A stretch of 64,000 nucleotides of DNA from Microbacterium sp. nov. GSS16. Its GTDB lineage: Bacteria; Actinomycetota; Actinomycetes; Actinomycetales; Microbacteriaceae. Shown one piece after another: positions 25,469-36,889 of this stretch. Position 1 is the first letter of the stretch. Each line of letters starts with the position of its first letter. The position numbers and the translations under genes are program-made. The stretch covers positions 62,001 to 126,000 of the forward strand of contig NZ_CP116338.1 in NCBI RefSeq assembly GCF_028198145.1. The letters run 5' to 3'. The notes beneath the pieces are model-generated. The model did not search any database and was not told the DNA's origin. It saw only the letters and a list, made by a program, of their open reading frames with translations.

Positions 25469-26646
25469 GAGACGCCCAGCTGCGCCGAGAGGACCATCAC
25501 CGCAGCCCCCCTGAGCACGATGTCCGCCTGCTCGGTGAGCCGGATGTCGACGTCGGCGAAGACGCCGTCGAGCGTGCGCGCGTGCAGCATGCGCGTCGCG
25601 GCCTCGACGAAGTCGCCAGCGAGCAGGTCGCGAGGTCCGGCGAGCACCACCTGCGACAGGTCGAGCGCTGCGACGATCGGCGCCAGTGCGATGCCCAGCC
25701 GTGCGCCGGCCTGCGCGAGGATCTCCGCGCGACGCGCGGGCTCGGCGTCGATCATGCCCTGCAGGTGCGGGACGCTGACCCAGGCTTCGAGGCATCCGCG
25801 GTTGCCGCAGGCGCACAGCGGGCCCTCGTCGGTGCCGGTGACGACGTGGCCGATCTCACCGGCGGCGAAGCGGCCGCCGATGATGGCCTGGCCTCCGGCG
25901 ATGAGTCCCGCGCCGACGCCTCGCCCGATCCTGATGAGCATCAGGTCGGATCGAGCGGCGCCGAAGGTGTACTCGGCGAGCACGGCCGCATTCGCGTCGT
26001 TGCGCACCAGCACCGGCAGCGCGAACTCCTCGTGCATGCGCTGCTCGAGCGGGAGATCGCTCCAGCTGAGGTTCGGCGCGCTGAGCACCGTGCCGTCCGT
26101 GCGCACGATGCCGGGGCTGCCCACGCCTATGCCGAGCACCGGTCGATCCGCGTCCGCGATGAGCTCGCGCACGAGCCGCACCACTCCCGCGTACGCCTGC
26201 TCGGCGCCGACGTCGACCGGAAGCGATACGGTGCGACGGTGCAGCATCTCGCCGTCGAGGTTCAGCACGGCGCCCTGGAACGAATCGGTCCCCGAGAGGT
26301 CGACGCCGATGATCTGATGACCGTCGCGATCGATGTCGATGACGATCGGCGGCTTGCCGGGGCCCGCCGCCTCGCGCACGCCGATCTCGCGGACGATGCC
26401 GTCGGCGATGCACTCCCCCACCAGGTCGGAGATGGTGACGCGCGTCAGACCCGTCTCGCGGGAGAGATCGGCGCGGCTCATCTCGCCGCGGTGGTAGAGC
26501 GTCTGCAGCACGAGCGAGCGGTTGTGCGACCTCGCCTGCTCGGGCAGCACCTTGCCTGTCGCCCGCAGTCCGCGAGCACCGCCGAACGATCCGCTGACGA
26601 TGGGAGGCGCCGTCGCCGCCGATCGGCGATCAATGGAGGAGTTCAC
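25465..26646 (-). CDS. ROK-family transcriptional repressor (NagC/XylR-like)
   Basis: About 393 residues. The N-terminal helix-turn-helix is LQTLYHRGEMSRADLSRETG followed by LTRVTISDLVGECIADGIV. The ROK body has GVDLSGTD and the zinc motif GHVVTGTDEGPLCACGNRGCLE, with the CxCGxxGC cysteines intact. The start is set at GTG 26646; a TTG at 26682 would add 12 residues and looks less likely. It probably senses GlcNAc-6-P or glucosamine-6-P and represses its own operon, which includes nagB. The last bases overlap the kinase remnant. Confidence 0.9.
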   Translation of the reverse strand: MNSSIDRRSAATAPPIVSGSFGGARGLRATGKVLPEQARSHNRSLVLQTLYHRGEMSRADLSRETGLTRVTISDLVGECIADGIVREIGVREAAGPGKPPIVIDIDRDGHQIIGVDLSGTDSFQGAVLNLDGEMLHRRTVSLPVDVGAEQAYAGVVRLVRELIADADRPVLGIGVGSPGIVRTDGTVLSAPNLSWSDLPLEQRMHEEFALPVLVRNDANAAVLAEYTFGAARSDLMLIRIGRGVGAGLIAGGQAIIGGRFAAGEIGHVVTGTDEGPLCACGNRGCLEAWVSVPHLQGMIDAEPARRAEILAQAGARLGIALAPIVAALDLSQVVLAGPRDLLAGDFVEAATRMLHARTLDGVFADVDIRLTEQADIVLRGAAVMVLSAQLGVS

Positions 26647-26654
26647 ATTTGTGA
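26643..26654. promoter_or_regulatory. Palindrome TCACA-N2-TGTGA at the ROK gene start
   Basis: TCACATTTGTGA is a perfect two-arm palindrome that overlaps the proposed GTG start of the ROK repressor. It is an AT-rich island in GC-rich sequence and a candidate autoregulatory operator. No second copy was seen at nagA. Confidence 0.4.
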
Positions 26655-26820
26655 GTACAACTTCCGAACCAGCCCTGCGCAAGAGCGACGCGTCATCGCG
26701 CCATCGCTTTACCGAAACGTTACCGTCGGCCGCGCACTCCCCTGCGGACGTTGCCTCCCCGTTACCACCCGTCCCGTACCATGAAAAGACATGTCACGCA
26801 GCATCTTGGGGGGTGAGTCC

Positions 26821-28287
26821 GTGACCGACCTGATCTCCGGCCCCGGCACAGGCCAGTCGAACGCCGTCTCATCGGACGCCGAGATGATGGCTCAGCCGCC
26901 GTCGGCCGGCACCCCCGCCATGGAATGGGCGCCCATGGAGCCGGCTCCGAAGAAGCGCCGGATCGGTCTCTGGATCGGTCTCGGCGCCGGTGTGCTCGCC
27001 CTGGCAGCGGGCGCCGCATCGCTGATGCTGATCGCGCCCGGCACCACAGTGGCGGGCGTGTCGGTCGGCTTCATGACCCCGGGGATGGCTGCGGAGGCGG
27101 TCAGCACGCGCCTGGCGTCGACCGAGGTGCAGCTGACCGGGGCCGGAGCCGGAGAGCGCCTCGCCGGCGCCGACCTGGGCGCCAGCATCGATGCGGCCGG
27201 GCTGACCGATCAGGCCTTCGCCGAGCGCCCGATGTGGAACCTCGGCGCGTGGATGGGTGAGCCGATCACTGCCGACGTGACCCTCGACGCCGAGACGGCC
27301 GACAGTGCTCTGCGCGCCGCGGTGCCGTCCAGCTACACCCCCGCCACCGACGCGACGGTCGTCTTCGATCCGGCGGCCCAGGCGTACACCGCGACTGCAG
27401 CCGAACCGGGCACGGGCGTGTCGGTCGACGATCTGACCACGGCGTTCACCGACGCCGTCACCGCGGGCAGGACCTCGTTCGACTACACCGCCGATCCCGC
27501 CGCCGTGCCGCCGCTGATCACCGACGCCAAGGCCGCCGAGACGGTCGAGCAGCTGAACGCGATGCTGGCCGCGGCCGGCTTCTACGTCGGCGAGGAGCGC
27601 ACGGTGCCGGTGGCGCCCGACGTCGTCGCGTCGTGGCTCACCGTCGAACCCGTCGACGGCGAGCTGCAGATCTCGGCGGATGCCGCAAAGATCCAACCTG
27701 CCGTGGATGCCCTGCCCGCACAGGTGAACCGCGACACCGTGAACGCCACCAACATCGTCGACTCCGACGGCAAGGTCCTCAAGGCGCTCACCGAGGGCCT
27801 GGAAGGACGCGTGCTCGGCGACACCTCGACGACCGCGGCCGACTTCGCCAAGGAGCTGGGAGGCGGCGACGCGACCTTTGCACTCCCCGTCACGGCGACC
27901 CCGTTCGAATCGACCAGCCTGTTCCGCCGCGTCGAGGTCGACCTCAGCGAACAGCGCACCTACCTGTACGAGAACGAGAAGCTCGTGAAGTCGTGGGCGG
28001 TCTCCACCGGCACGAACGGCACGCCCACCGACAAGGGCCGCTTCCGCGTGTACGCTCAGCTGCGCACGCAGGACATGCGCGGCAGCAACGCCGACGGCAG
28101 CAAGTACGTCACCAAGGGCGTGCCGTACATCACCTACTTCAACGGCGATGAGGCGCTGCACGGCACCTACTGGCACTCCAACTTCGGCACGCCGATGAGT
28201 CACGGCTGCGTGAACATGAGCATCGACGCGGCGCGCTACGTGTGGGAGTTCGCCACCAAGGGCACCGAAGTCTGGGTGCACGACTGA
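26821..28287 (+). CDS. L,D-transpeptidase (YkuD) with N-terminal membrane anchor
   Basis: About 488 residues. A cytoplasmic start is followed by one membrane helix (WIGLGAGVLALAAGAASLML). A long periplasmic part carries probable PG_binding_4-type repeats. The YkuD domain begins RRVEVDLSEQRTYLYEN, and its catalytic core is HGTYWHSNFG...SHGCVNMS with the Cys 25 residues from the end. It cross-links peptidoglycan through 3-3 bonds. GTG 26821 is preferred because GGGGGGTGAG lies before it; ATG 26791 would add ten residues. It stands alone between a divergent repressor gene and convergent icd. Confidence 0.92.
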   Translation: MTDLISGPGTGQSNAVSSDAEMMAQPPSAGTPAMEWAPMEPAPKKRRIGLWIGLGAGVLALAAGAASLMLIAPGTTVAGVSVGFMTPGMAAEAVSTRLASTEVQLTGAGAGERLAGADLGASIDAAGLTDQAFAERPMWNLGAWMGEPITADVTLDAETADSALRAAVPSSYTPATDATVVFDPAAQAYTATAAEPGTGVSVDDLTTAFTDAVTAGRTSFDYTADPAAVPPLITDAKAAETVEQLNAMLAAAGFYVGEERTVPVAPDVVASWLTVEPVDGELQISADAAKIQPAVDALPAQVNRDTVNATNIVDSDGKVLKALTEGLEGRVLGDTSTTAADFAKELGGGDATFALPVTATPFESTSLFRRVEVDLSEQRTYLYENEKLVKSWAVSTGTNGTPTDKGRFRVYAQLRTQDMRGSNADGSKYVTKGVPYITYFNGDEALHGTYWHSNFGTPMSHGCVNMSIDAARYVWEFATKGTEVWVHD

Positions 28288-28315
28288 CCCGCCGGCGCCC
28301 ATCGGGCGCGCGAAT

Positions 28316-28354
28316 GCAGAGGAGGCCGGATGCTCAGCATCCGGCCTCCTCTGC
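28316..28354. terminator. Bidirectional terminator between L,D-transpeptidase and icd
   Basis: A perfect 18-bp inverted repeat, GCAGAGGAGGCCGGATGC and GCATCCGGCCTCCTCTGC, with a 3-base loop. It lies between convergent stops at 28287 and 28363. Confidence 0.9.
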
Positions 28355-28362
28355 GTTCCGCG

Positions 28363-30579
<2,217 letters not shown>

Positions 30580-30606
30580 CGGGGATCTCCGTTCGCGTGG
30601 CAGATT

Positions 30607-30624
30607 TATCTCGATACCAAGATA
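30607..30624. promoter_or_regulatory. Near-palindrome TATCTCGATACCAAGATA upstream of icd
   Basis: Sixteen of 18 positions fit the perfect palindrome TATCTTGATATCAAGATA, a shape typical of MarR-family operators. It lies 28 bp before the icd GTG in an AT-rich patch. No MarR gene is nearby. Confidence 0.45.
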
Positions 30625-30694
30625 CCCGAGTCTCCCGCGCCGTCCCCGGTTACGCTCGGAGGCCGCGCTCTCCCACCGATCCCGAGTGACGCGC

Positions 30695-30700
30695 TAGCCT
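30695..30700 (+). promoter_or_regulatory. -10 box TAGCCT, leaderless arrangement
   Basis: TAGCCT ends six bases before the ATG at 30707, with no ribosome binding site between them. Confidence 0.5.
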
Positions 30701-30706
30701 GGGGTC

Positions 30707-31165
30707 ATGTCGGAACTGCGCGTAGAAGAACTCTCCGCTGCGACGATCGTCGCCGTGAATAATCTGTCGTTGCGTCCGGGCCAGGAGCAGTTCCTCGCTC
30801 CGGTGTCGTACGGCATCGCCGCGACGGTCGTGAACCCGCAGACGTCATGGCAGCGCGTGGTGCTGGACGGCGACGAGGTCGTCGGGTTCGTGAGCGCCAG
30901 CTTCGATGCGGACACCCCCGATGAGCACTTCCGCAGCGTGCTCTGGCGGATCAACGTCGACGCCGACGAACAGCGCCGCGGCGTGGGAAGCTTCGCCGTG
31001 CAGGCGCTGATCGACGAGGCCCGCGCCCGCGGTGTCGACCACGTGAACGTCATCTACGAAGCCGGTGAAGAGGGCCCGGAGGCGTTCTTCCGCCGCGTGG
31101 GCTTCGAACCCGTCGGCGAGACCGAGTTCTCCGAGGTCATCGCGCAGATCCGCGTCGACGGCTGA
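30707..31165 (+). CDS. GNAT-family N-acetyltransferase
   Basis: A 152-residue GNAT protein. The acetyl-CoA binding motif is QRRGVGSFAVQALIDEARARG, followed by the last strand pair (HVNVIYEAGEEGPEAFFRRVGFEPVGE). The similarity is to the spermidine/spermine-type branch (start VEELSAATIVAVNNLSLRPGQEQ), but the substrate is not settled. It is probably transcribed alone from a leaderless promoter. A 59-bp repeat begins 27 bp after its stop and could serve as its terminator. Confidence 0.9.
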   Translation: MSELRVEELSAATIVAVNNLSLRPGQEQFLAPVSYGIAATVVNPQTSWQRVVLDGDEVVGFVSASFDADTPDEHFRSVLWRINVDADEQRRGVGSFAVQALIDEARARGVDHVNVIYEAGEEGPEAFFRRVGFEPVGETEFSEVIAQIRVDG

Positions 31166-31191
31166 CGCCTCGTTCTAGAGGACGCCTGCCC

Positions 31192-31250
31192 TTCTGAAGG
31201 ATGCGGGCGGCCCGGGCATCCTTCAAAATCGCGAACATCCTTCAGATTCG
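31192..31250. repeat. Left 59-bp direct repeat bounding the DUF559 gene
   Basis: It matches the right copy (32208-32266) at 55 of 59 positions. It contains a hairpin, GAAGGATGC (31196-31204) and GCATCCTTC (31216-31224), plus a third CATCCTTCAG in the same orientation at 31236-31245. The two copies start 1016 bp apart. It may be a terminator, a recombination site or a target of the enclosed protein. Confidence 0.9.
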
Positions 31251-31339
31251 TTGTCCACAGTCGACTCGTCGACGGATTCTGTGCACATCTGCTGGGTCGC
31301 ACGGTCTGCAGTCGCTCTCGTGCGGGCGATTGTTGACTC

Positions 31340-32194
31340 ATGAACATCGTCGGCTGGCTGACCGGACGCGGCGGCATCGCTCATCGTGACGACGCGGCCG
31401 ATTCGGGGTTCGCACCTTCCCATATGCGGGCGGCCATCCGTGCAGGCCGAGTCCGACGCATCCGCACGCGGTGGATAGCTCTGGATCGCGCGGCCCCGGA
31501 TCTTGTCGCCGCTGCGTCAAGCGGTGCGGCGCTCACATGCGTGACCCTCGCGCGGCGGCGCGGATGGTGGGTGCCTCCCGATGCCGAACAGCGACTTCAC
31601 CTGAGGATGCCACCCAACGGCGTGCTGCGTGCAGAGGACGCACATGCGCATTGGGGCGTCTCGCTGTCTCCTGCGCGCCCGCGAGTGCTCGAAGCGTCGG
31701 TCGAAGACGCTCTCGCCGATGTCGCGCGCTGCTTCGCACTGGATCAAGCGGTGGCCGTATGGGAATCAGCGGTGCGCAGCGGGGCGATCTCCCTCGAGGC
31801 GCTGCAGCAGGTCCCCTGGCGAAGCGCCGCGGCACGCCGCTGTCGCGATCACACGCGCGCTGACACCGACTCATCGCTCGAGACGGTGTTCCATGTGCGC
31901 TTGAGCGCCTGGGGTGTGCGGTTGCGCTTTCAGGTGCAACTGGCCGGCCATCCTGTCGATTTCCTCATCGGCACCCACCTCGTCGTGCAGGTGGACGGCT
32001 GGTCGTTCCACTCGTCATCCGCCGACCGCACTCGCGACCTGGCGCACGACGCGCAACTCCGCCTGCGCGGGTACACCGTGCTGCGTTACTCCTATGCACA
32101 GGTGATCTACGACTGGGAGCACGTCGAGCGCACCCTGGCCGCCGCCATCAGTCAGGGCCTGCACCTGGCACCAGCGCGGGAGCGATCACCCTGA
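31340..32194 (+). CDS. AbiEi-like helix-turn-helix plus DUF559 (Vsr/PD-(D/E)xK-like) protein
   Basis: A 284-residue protein. The N-terminal part (GRGGIAHRDDAADSGFAPSH, then [18 protein letters not shown]) resembles AbiEi-type antitoxin winged helices. The C-terminal 110 residues match DUF559: SSLETVF (Glu181), HPVDFLIG (Asp207), VVQVDGWSFHSS (Gln217, Asp219) and LRGYTVLRYSYAQVI. In most relatives the middle motif is E-V-D; here Glu is replaced by Gln. Third positions look less GC-rich than in neighbours. No AbiEii partner is present. The gene is bounded by two 59-bp repeats, suggesting a cassette. Such orphan genes are common in actinobacteria, and their function is unproven. Confidence 0.82.
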   Translation: MNIVGWLTGRGGIAHRDDAADSGFAPSHMRAAIRAGRVRRIRTRWIALDRAAPDLVAAASSGAALTCVTLARRRGWWVPPDAEQRLHLRMPPNGVLRAEDAHAHWGVSLSPARPRVLEASVEDALADVARCFALDQAVAVWESAVRSGAISLEALQQVPWRSAAARRCRDHTRADTDSSLETVFHVRLSAWGVRLRFQVQLAGHPVDFLIGTHLVVQVDGWSFHSSSADRTRDLAHDAQLRLRGYTVLRYSYAQVIYDWEHVERTLAAAISQGLHLAPARERSP

Positions 32195-32207
32195 AGGACT
32201 TCTGCAG

Positions 32208-32266
32208 TTCTGAAGGATGCTAGCGGTCCGGGCATCCTTCAGAATCGCGAACATCCTTCAGATTCG
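32208..32266. repeat. Right 59-bp direct repeat bounding the DUF559 gene
   Basis: Fifty-five of 59 bases equal the left copy. Its hairpin is longer, with perfect 12-bp arms TCTGAAGGATGC (32209-32220) and GCATCCTTCAGA (32232-32243). The copy ends one base before the stop codon of the convergent minus-strand gene (stop at 32268). Confidence 0.9.
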
Positions 32267-32267
32267 C

Positions 32268-33032
32268 TCAGGGCTGACGGCGCCTCTTCGTCGTCCACGC
32301 GATCACCGAGTCGGATGTCCGGATCGCAAGGGTGCGGGCGGCGTCCCACAGGGCATCCGGCAGCTCCGCCTCCACCCGCTCACCGCGGGCCGCGCGCTCG
32401 GCGATGTCGAAAGCGCGCTCGAGGTCCTCGACGGCTGAGCGGTACGCAGCGAACTCCTCAGCACTCGTGCGCGATTCGGGACTCGGTCGCGCGTCGCGCG
32501 CGCGCTGCAGCGCGACGAGGAAAGCCGCCGTGGCCGGCTGACGGCCGTCGCTCATCCGGGGGAACGCGATCGCGCGAGCCGGATCGGTCTCGTATTCCAT
32601 CCAGCGCGCGAGCAGCGCGTCGTGGCGCCCGCGCAGCCTCTCCAGCGGCAGCAGACCGCCGGCCGACATCGACGAGCGTGCAGTCGAGACACGCACCCGG
32701 CTCGCCTTGACCCTGGCTGCGGCGGCGCGTGCGGCCAGCTGCGCGTCGCGCAGCGCACGGCGGGCGGATGCCACAGCCGGGGCATCCGCCCGGGCCGCGG
32801 CCTTGTCGGCGGCGACCCTCGCGAGGTCAGCCCTGGCGATGCGCGCGGCGTCAGCCGCAGCCCGTGCGTCGAGCTGCGCGCGCCGAAGCTCAAGCCGTGC
32901 TGCGTCGTACCCGAGTCGTCTGCCGTTCACCGTCCCCCGCCTTCGCACGATCGCATACCCGGTCGCTCCCGCTCCGGCGGCGGCCGGAGCGACCCACCAC
33001 AACTCGGCGGCCAGGAGCAGGATCGGGTCCAC
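32268..33032 (-). CDS. Ala/Arg-rich coiled-coil protein of unknown function
   Basis: A 254-residue protein. It has one N-terminal membrane helix (PILLLAAELWWVAPAAAGAGATGYAIV), then a long alanine/arginine-rich helical region (about 45-120) that is probably a coiled coil, and a more globular C-terminal half (LARWMEYETDPARAIAFPRM; LWDAARTLAIRTSDSVIAW). This suggests a membrane-anchored cytoplasmic protein. The start is GTG 33032 with TAGGTT six bases ahead, a leaderless pattern. I do not recognise the family. Its stop abuts the right 59-bp repeat. Confidence 0.75.
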   Translation of the reverse strand: MDPILLLAAELWWVAPAAAGAGATGYAIVRRRGTVNGRRLGYDAARLELRRAQLDARAAADAARIARADLARVAADKAAARADAPAVASARRALRDAQLAARAAAARVKASRVRVSTARSSMSAGGLLPLERLRGRHDALLARWMEYETDPARAIAFPRMSDGRQPATAAFLVALQRARDARPSPESRTSAEEFAAYRSAVEDLERAFDIAERAARGERVEAELPDALWDAARTLAIRTSDSVIAWTTKRRRQP

Positions 33033-33038
33033 TCCCCT

Positions 33039-33044
33039 AACCTA
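33039..33044 (-). promoter_or_regulatory. -10 box TAGGTT, leaderless arrangement
   Basis: On the minus strand TAGGTT is followed by six bases and the GTG start at 33032. Confidence 0.45.
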
Positions 33045-33085
33045 ATCTCAGACCGGCGTCTGTGGGCACGGACTCTGACACGGCG

Positions 33086-34894
33086 TCAGACCAGCGTCTC
33101 CTGCCAGGCCGCGTGCAGCTGCGCGAACTTCCCGGTGCCGCCGATCAGGGTGGCGGGGGTGTCGTCCTCGATGATCCGGCCGTGCTCCATCACCAGCACG
33201 CGATCGGCGATCGCGACGGTCGACAGGCGGTGGGCGATGATGATGGCCGTGCGGTCGGCGAGCAGCGTCTGCAGTGCCCCCTGGATCAGCCTCTCGGACG
33301 GGATGTCGAGCGACGCCGTCGCCTCGTCGAGGATCAGCACCGCCGGGTCGGCGAGGAACGCGCGCGCGAAGGAGATCAGCTGACGCTGCCCGGCGGATAC
33401 GCGGCCGCCGCGCTTGTTGACATCGGTGCTGTATCCGTCCGGCAGAGACGAGATGAACTCGTCGGCACCGACCGCACGCGCGGCGGCGCGGATCTCCTCG
33501 AGCGTCGCGTCGGGGCGGCCGAGTGCGATGTTGTCGGCGACGGTACCGCTGAACAGGTACGCCTCCTGGGTCACCATCACGATCGCGCGACGGAGGTCCT
33601 TCGGGTGCAGCATCCTCAGATCGACGCCGTCGAGGGTCACGCGCCCCTCGGTCGGGTCGTAGAAGCGCGAGATCAGCTTGGCGAGGGTCGACTTGCCCGC
33701 GCCCGTGGTGCCGACGAGGGCGATCGTCTGGCCCGCCGGGATGTCGAGCGAGAAGTCGGGCAGGATCGTCTTGTCGGCGTTGTACGCGAAGGTGACGTCG
33801 TCGAAGCGGATCGCGCCGCGCGACTCCCACAGATCCACCGGCTTCTCCGGGTCGGGCACGGTCGGCTGCTCCTCGAGCACACCGGACACCTTCTCGAGCG
33901 CCGCGGTGGCGGACTGGTACGAATTCAGGAACATCGCGATCTCCTGCATCGGCGCGAAGAAGTTGCGCACGTACAGCACAGTCGCGAGCAGAACCCCGAC
34001 ACCCAGTGCTCCGTCGGCGACGCGCAGGCCGCCCCACAGCACGACGGCGGCGAGGGTGAGCGCCGCGATGCCCATCAGCCCGGGCTCGAACGTGCCGAAC
34101 AGCACCATCGAGCGCCGGTTGACGTCGCGGTAGTCGCCCGCCACCTCGCGGAAGGAGGCGTCGTTGCGCGGCTCCTTGCGGAACGACTTGACGGCGCGGA
34201 TGCCTGTCATCGTCTCGACGAACTGCACGATCACCTTGGCACTGATCACCCGCGACTCGCGATAGACCACCTGCGAGCGGCTGTAGAACCAGCGCATCAG
34301 CGCGACCAGCGGGACCCCGGCGAGCAGCAGGATCACGCCGGACTGCCAGTCCGCGATCGCCAGAGCGATGAAGGTGAACAGCCCGAACAGCATGCCGGAG
34401 ACGAGGTTGTTCAAGCCGCCGTCGAGCAGCTCGCGGATGGAGTCGAGGTCGCTCGTCTGACGCGAGATGATCCGGCCCGAGGTGTACGACTCGTGGAACT
34501 CCAGGCTGAGGCGCTGGGTGTGCAGGAAGATCCGCTTGCGCAGATCGAGCAGCACCGCCTGTGTGATGCGGGCCGCGAGCACGACGTACAGCCCGATCAG
34601 CGCGGAGCCCAGGATGCCGGCGACGAGGTAGACGACGGTGACGGTGATCGCGGGCATCCAGTCGGCCGTCTGCAGCAGCTGCGGCAGCGCGCGGTCGAGC
34701 GCGATGCCGATGAGGATGGGGCCGGCGACCTGCAGCGCCGTCGAGACGACGAGGACGAGCGCGGCGATGACGATGCGCAGCCGCAGAGGCGCGATGAGCG
34801 AGCCGAGCAGGCGCAGCGAGCGCTGCCGGATCTCGCGGCTCTCTGCCCTGGTGTAGTCGGAGCGGTCTTCGCCCTGCGTGCCTGCGATGCTCAC
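33086..34894 (-). CDS. ABC exporter half-transporter, catalytic-site subunit
   Basis: A 602-residue fused membrane/ATPase protein. Six helices come first, then an ATPase with Walker [10 protein letters not shown], Walker [13 protein letters not shown] (intact catalytic Glu) and the signature [14 protein letters not shown], which departs from LSGGQ. It starts at a GTG overlapping the stop of the partner gene (GTGA). With the partner, whose Walker B ends in Asp, it fits the heterodimeric exporters of the TM287/288 and BmrCD type, one canonical and one degenerate site. The substrate is unknown; multidrug export is the usual role. Confidence 0.93.
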   Translation of the reverse strand: MSIAGTQGEDRSDYTRAESREIRQRSLRLLGSLIAPLRLRIVIAALVLVVSTALQVAGPILIGIALDRALPQLLQTADWMPAITVTVVYLVAGILGSALIGLYVVLAARITQAVLLDLRKRIFLHTQRLSLEFHESYTSGRIISRQTSDLDSIRELLDGGLNNLVSGMLFGLFTFIALAIADWQSGVILLLAGVPLVALMRWFYSRSQVVYRESRVISAKVIVQFVETMTGIRAVKSFRKEPRNDASFREVAGDYRDVNRRSMVLFGTFEPGLMGIAALTLAAVVLWGGLRVADGALGVGVLLATVLYVRNFFAPMQEIAMFLNSYQSATAALEKVSGVLEEQPTVPDPEKPVDLWESRGAIRFDDVTFAYNADKTILPDFSLDIPAGQTIALVGTTGAGKSTLAKLISRFYDPTEGRVTLDGVDLRMLHPKDLRRAIVMVTQEAYLFSGTVADNIALGRPDATLEEIRAAARAVGADEFISSLPDGYSTDVNKRGGRVSAGQRQLISFARAFLADPAVLILDEATASLDIPSERLIQGALQTLLADRTAIIIAHRLSTVAIADRVLVMEHGRIIEDDTPATLIGGTGKFAQLHAAWQETLV

Positions 34895-36798
34895 GCCTGC
34901 ACCTCCTCGTCGTCCATGTGGGTCGCTGAGCCGTCGTCCACGTGGGTCGCTGAGCCTGCCGAAGCGTCCGAGATGATGTCGATCGCGCCCGTGCGCGCCG
35001 CCTCCTCCGCCTCGAGGCTCGAGATGACATGCCGGTAGTGCGAGCTGGTGCGCAGCAGCTCGGAGTGGGTGCCCACCGCGGTGATGCGCCCCCGCTCGAG
35101 CAGCGCGACCCGGTCGGCGAGGGCGACGGTCGACGGACGGTGCGCGACGATCAGCGCGGTCGTCTCGGCTAGCACGTGCCGCAGCGCCTCCTCGACCAGC
35201 GCCTCGGTGTCGACGTCGAGAGCCGAGAGCGGGTCGTCGAGCACGAGCACCTTCGGGTCGGCGGCTACGGCCCTGGCGAGCGCGAGTCGCTGACGCTGCC
35301 CGCCCGACAGGCTCAGCCCTTCCTCGCCGATGACCGTCTCGACCCCCTCGGGCAGGGTGTCGACGAACCCGGCCTGGGCGACGTCGAGTGCCTCACGCAG
35401 CACGCGCTCCGCCTCGTCGCCGTGGATGTCGAGGTCGGCCCGGCCCAGCAGCACGTTCTCTCGCACGGATGCCGAGAACAGCGTCGCGTCCTCGAACGCC
35501 ATCGCCACGTGCCGACGCAGCTCCGACAGTTCGAGGTCTCGCACGTCGACGCCGTCGAGCGTGACCCGGCCGGCCGTCACGTCGTACAGACGAGCGGGCA
35601 GGGTGGTGAGGGTGGTCTTGCCGGAGCCGGTGAGCCCGACCAGCGCCATGGTCTCGCCCGGGCGCAGCACGAGGTCTATCCCGTCGAGCAGGTCGCGTTC
35701 GTGCGCGCCGGCGTCCTGGTAGCGGAAGTGCGCGCCCTCGAACGCCAGCTCACCTCGGGCCTCGGCCAGCCGCACCGGCTGCGCGGGGTCGGTGATGGTG
35801 TTCGTCTCCTCATAGATCTCGAACACGCGATCGGTCGCGGTGCGCGCGTCGAGCATGAACGAGAACAGGAAACCGATCGACTCGATGGGCCAGCGCAGCA
35901 CCGCGGCCATCGCGAAGAAGGCGAACAGCTGCGGCACGTCGATCTGCCCCTGAACGATCAGCCAGATTCCCGCGATGAGGCTGAGCCCGAAGGCGATCTG
36001 CGGCATGAGGTCGAGCCAGAACCAGATCTCGGCGACCGCGCGCCCCTTGCGCAGCTCGGTCTCGCGCAGCGTCTCGGCCTGGCGGCTGAACCGCACCAGC
36101 GCGTGCTTGCCGCGGCCGAACGCCTTCAGCACACGGATGCCGTGCACGCTCTCCTCGACGCTGGTGGCCAGATCGCCCGCCTGGTCCTGGCTGCGCCGGG
36201 CGAGCGCGCCGTAGCGCTTCTCGAAGAGGTACCCCTGGATCCACATCGGGATGCCGGTGATGAGGAAGATCGCGCCGAGCAGCCAGTGCCAGCGGAACAG
36301 CAGCGCGGCGCCGATCGCGATGGTGAGGATGTTGACCACGAGCAGGATCAGCCCGAACGCGAGCCAGCGGCGGATGATGTTGATGTCCTGCATCATGCGG
36401 CTGAGCAGCTGTCCCGACTGCCAGCGGTCGTGGAAGGCGACGGGAAGGCCCTGCAGCCGCGAGTACAGCTGGGAGCGCATCTGGTACTCGACCTCGGTGG
36501 CCGGGGTCAGCACGAACCAGCGCCGCAGCCACACCATGATCGCTTCACCGAGCGAGAGCGCCAGCACGCCGAACGCTCCGGCGAGGACGAACCCGATGGA
36601 TCCGTCGACGCCTGCCCTCTGATCGAAGTTCTTCACGACCTGCTCGAGCACGATCGGGATCATCAGCGCGATCACGGCGGCGGCGAGCGCGCTGAGCGCA
36701 CCGCCGATGAGGCGGCCGAGGATCGGCTGCACGAAAGGCTTCAGCCGCCAGAGCGCGGCGAATGTGGACAGGGACGACGAGGACGAGCTGGCAGACAT
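34891..36798 (-). CDS. ABC exporter half-transporter, degenerate-site subunit
   Basis: A 635-residue fused membrane/ATPase protein. Walker A is GLTGSGKTT, the signature [14 protein letters not shown] is canonical, and Walker B reads [12 protein letters not shown], with Asp where the catalytic Glu should be. That substitution marks the degenerate site of heterodimeric exporters. The C-terminal tail is odd: [20 protein letters not shown], encoded by a 24-bp tandem repeat next to a dispersed GAGCCTGCCGAAG element. The gene is first in the operon and is preceded by a small leader ORF at 36890-36949. Confidence 0.93.
   Translation of the reverse strand: MSASSSSSSLSTFAALWRLKPFVQPILGRLIGGALSALAAAVIALMIPIVLEQVVKNFDQRAGVDGSIGFVLAGAFGVLALSLGEAIMVWLRRWFVLTPATEVEYQMRSQLYSRLQGLPVAFHDRWQSGQLLSRMMQDINIIRRWLAFGLILLVVNILTIAIGAALLFRWHWLLGAIFLITGIPMWIQGYLFEKRYGALARRSQDQAGDLATSVEESVHGIRVLKAFGRGKHALVRFSRQAETLRETELRKGRAVAEIWFWLDLMPQIAFGLSLIAGIWLIVQGQIDVPQLFAFFAMAAVLRWPIESIGFLFSFMLDARTATDRVFEIYEETNTITDPAQPVRLAEARGELAFEGAHFRYQDAGAHERDLLDGIDLVLRPGETMALVGLTGSGKTTLTTLPARLYDVTAGRVTLDGVDVRDLELSELRRHVAMAFEDATLFSASVRENVLLGRADLDIHGDEAERVLREALDVAQAGFVDTLPEGVETVIGEEGLSLSGGQRQRLALARAVAADPKVLVLDDPLSALDVDTEALVEEALRHVLAETTALIVAHRPSTVALADRVALLERGRITAVGTHSELLRTSSHYRHVISSLEAEEAARTGAIDIISDASAGSATHVDDGSATHMDDEEVQA
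34908..34956. repeat. 24-bp tandem repeat in the 3' end of the exporter gene
   Basis: The word CGTCCATGTGGGTCGCTGAG recurs 24 bp later as CGTCCACGTGGGTCGCTGAG, one mismatch. It encodes the duplicated GSATH(V/M)DD in the tail of the exporter subunit. The second unit runs into CTGCCGAAGCGTCCGAG, the dispersed element seen elsewhere in the window. Confidence 0.85.
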
Positions 36799-36889
36799 GA
36801 CTCTCGGTTGCGTGACGTATGGGTGACGAAGAAGGTGCGAATGCAGGGCATCCGGTGCGAGGGCGACGCGGGCGTCGCGCGTGGTGTGC

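Noticed and set aside
26705..26766. Several GTTACC/GGTAAC words upstream of the L,D-transpeptidase gene, recalling MtrA-type sites
   Set aside because: I could not fit them to a consistent spacing or orientation, so I do not call an operator.
31251..31259. TTGTCCACA, identical to an actinobacterial DnaA box
   Set aside because: A single copy next to the 59-bp repeat with no cluster of further boxes, no AT-rich unwinding region and no dnaA or dnaN nearby. It is probably chance.
33048..35030. A 660-codon minus-strand frame over the exporter gene
   Set aside because: It is out of frame with the clear ABC exporter, which has all ATPase motifs, and its translation is Arg/Pro-rich shadow sequence.
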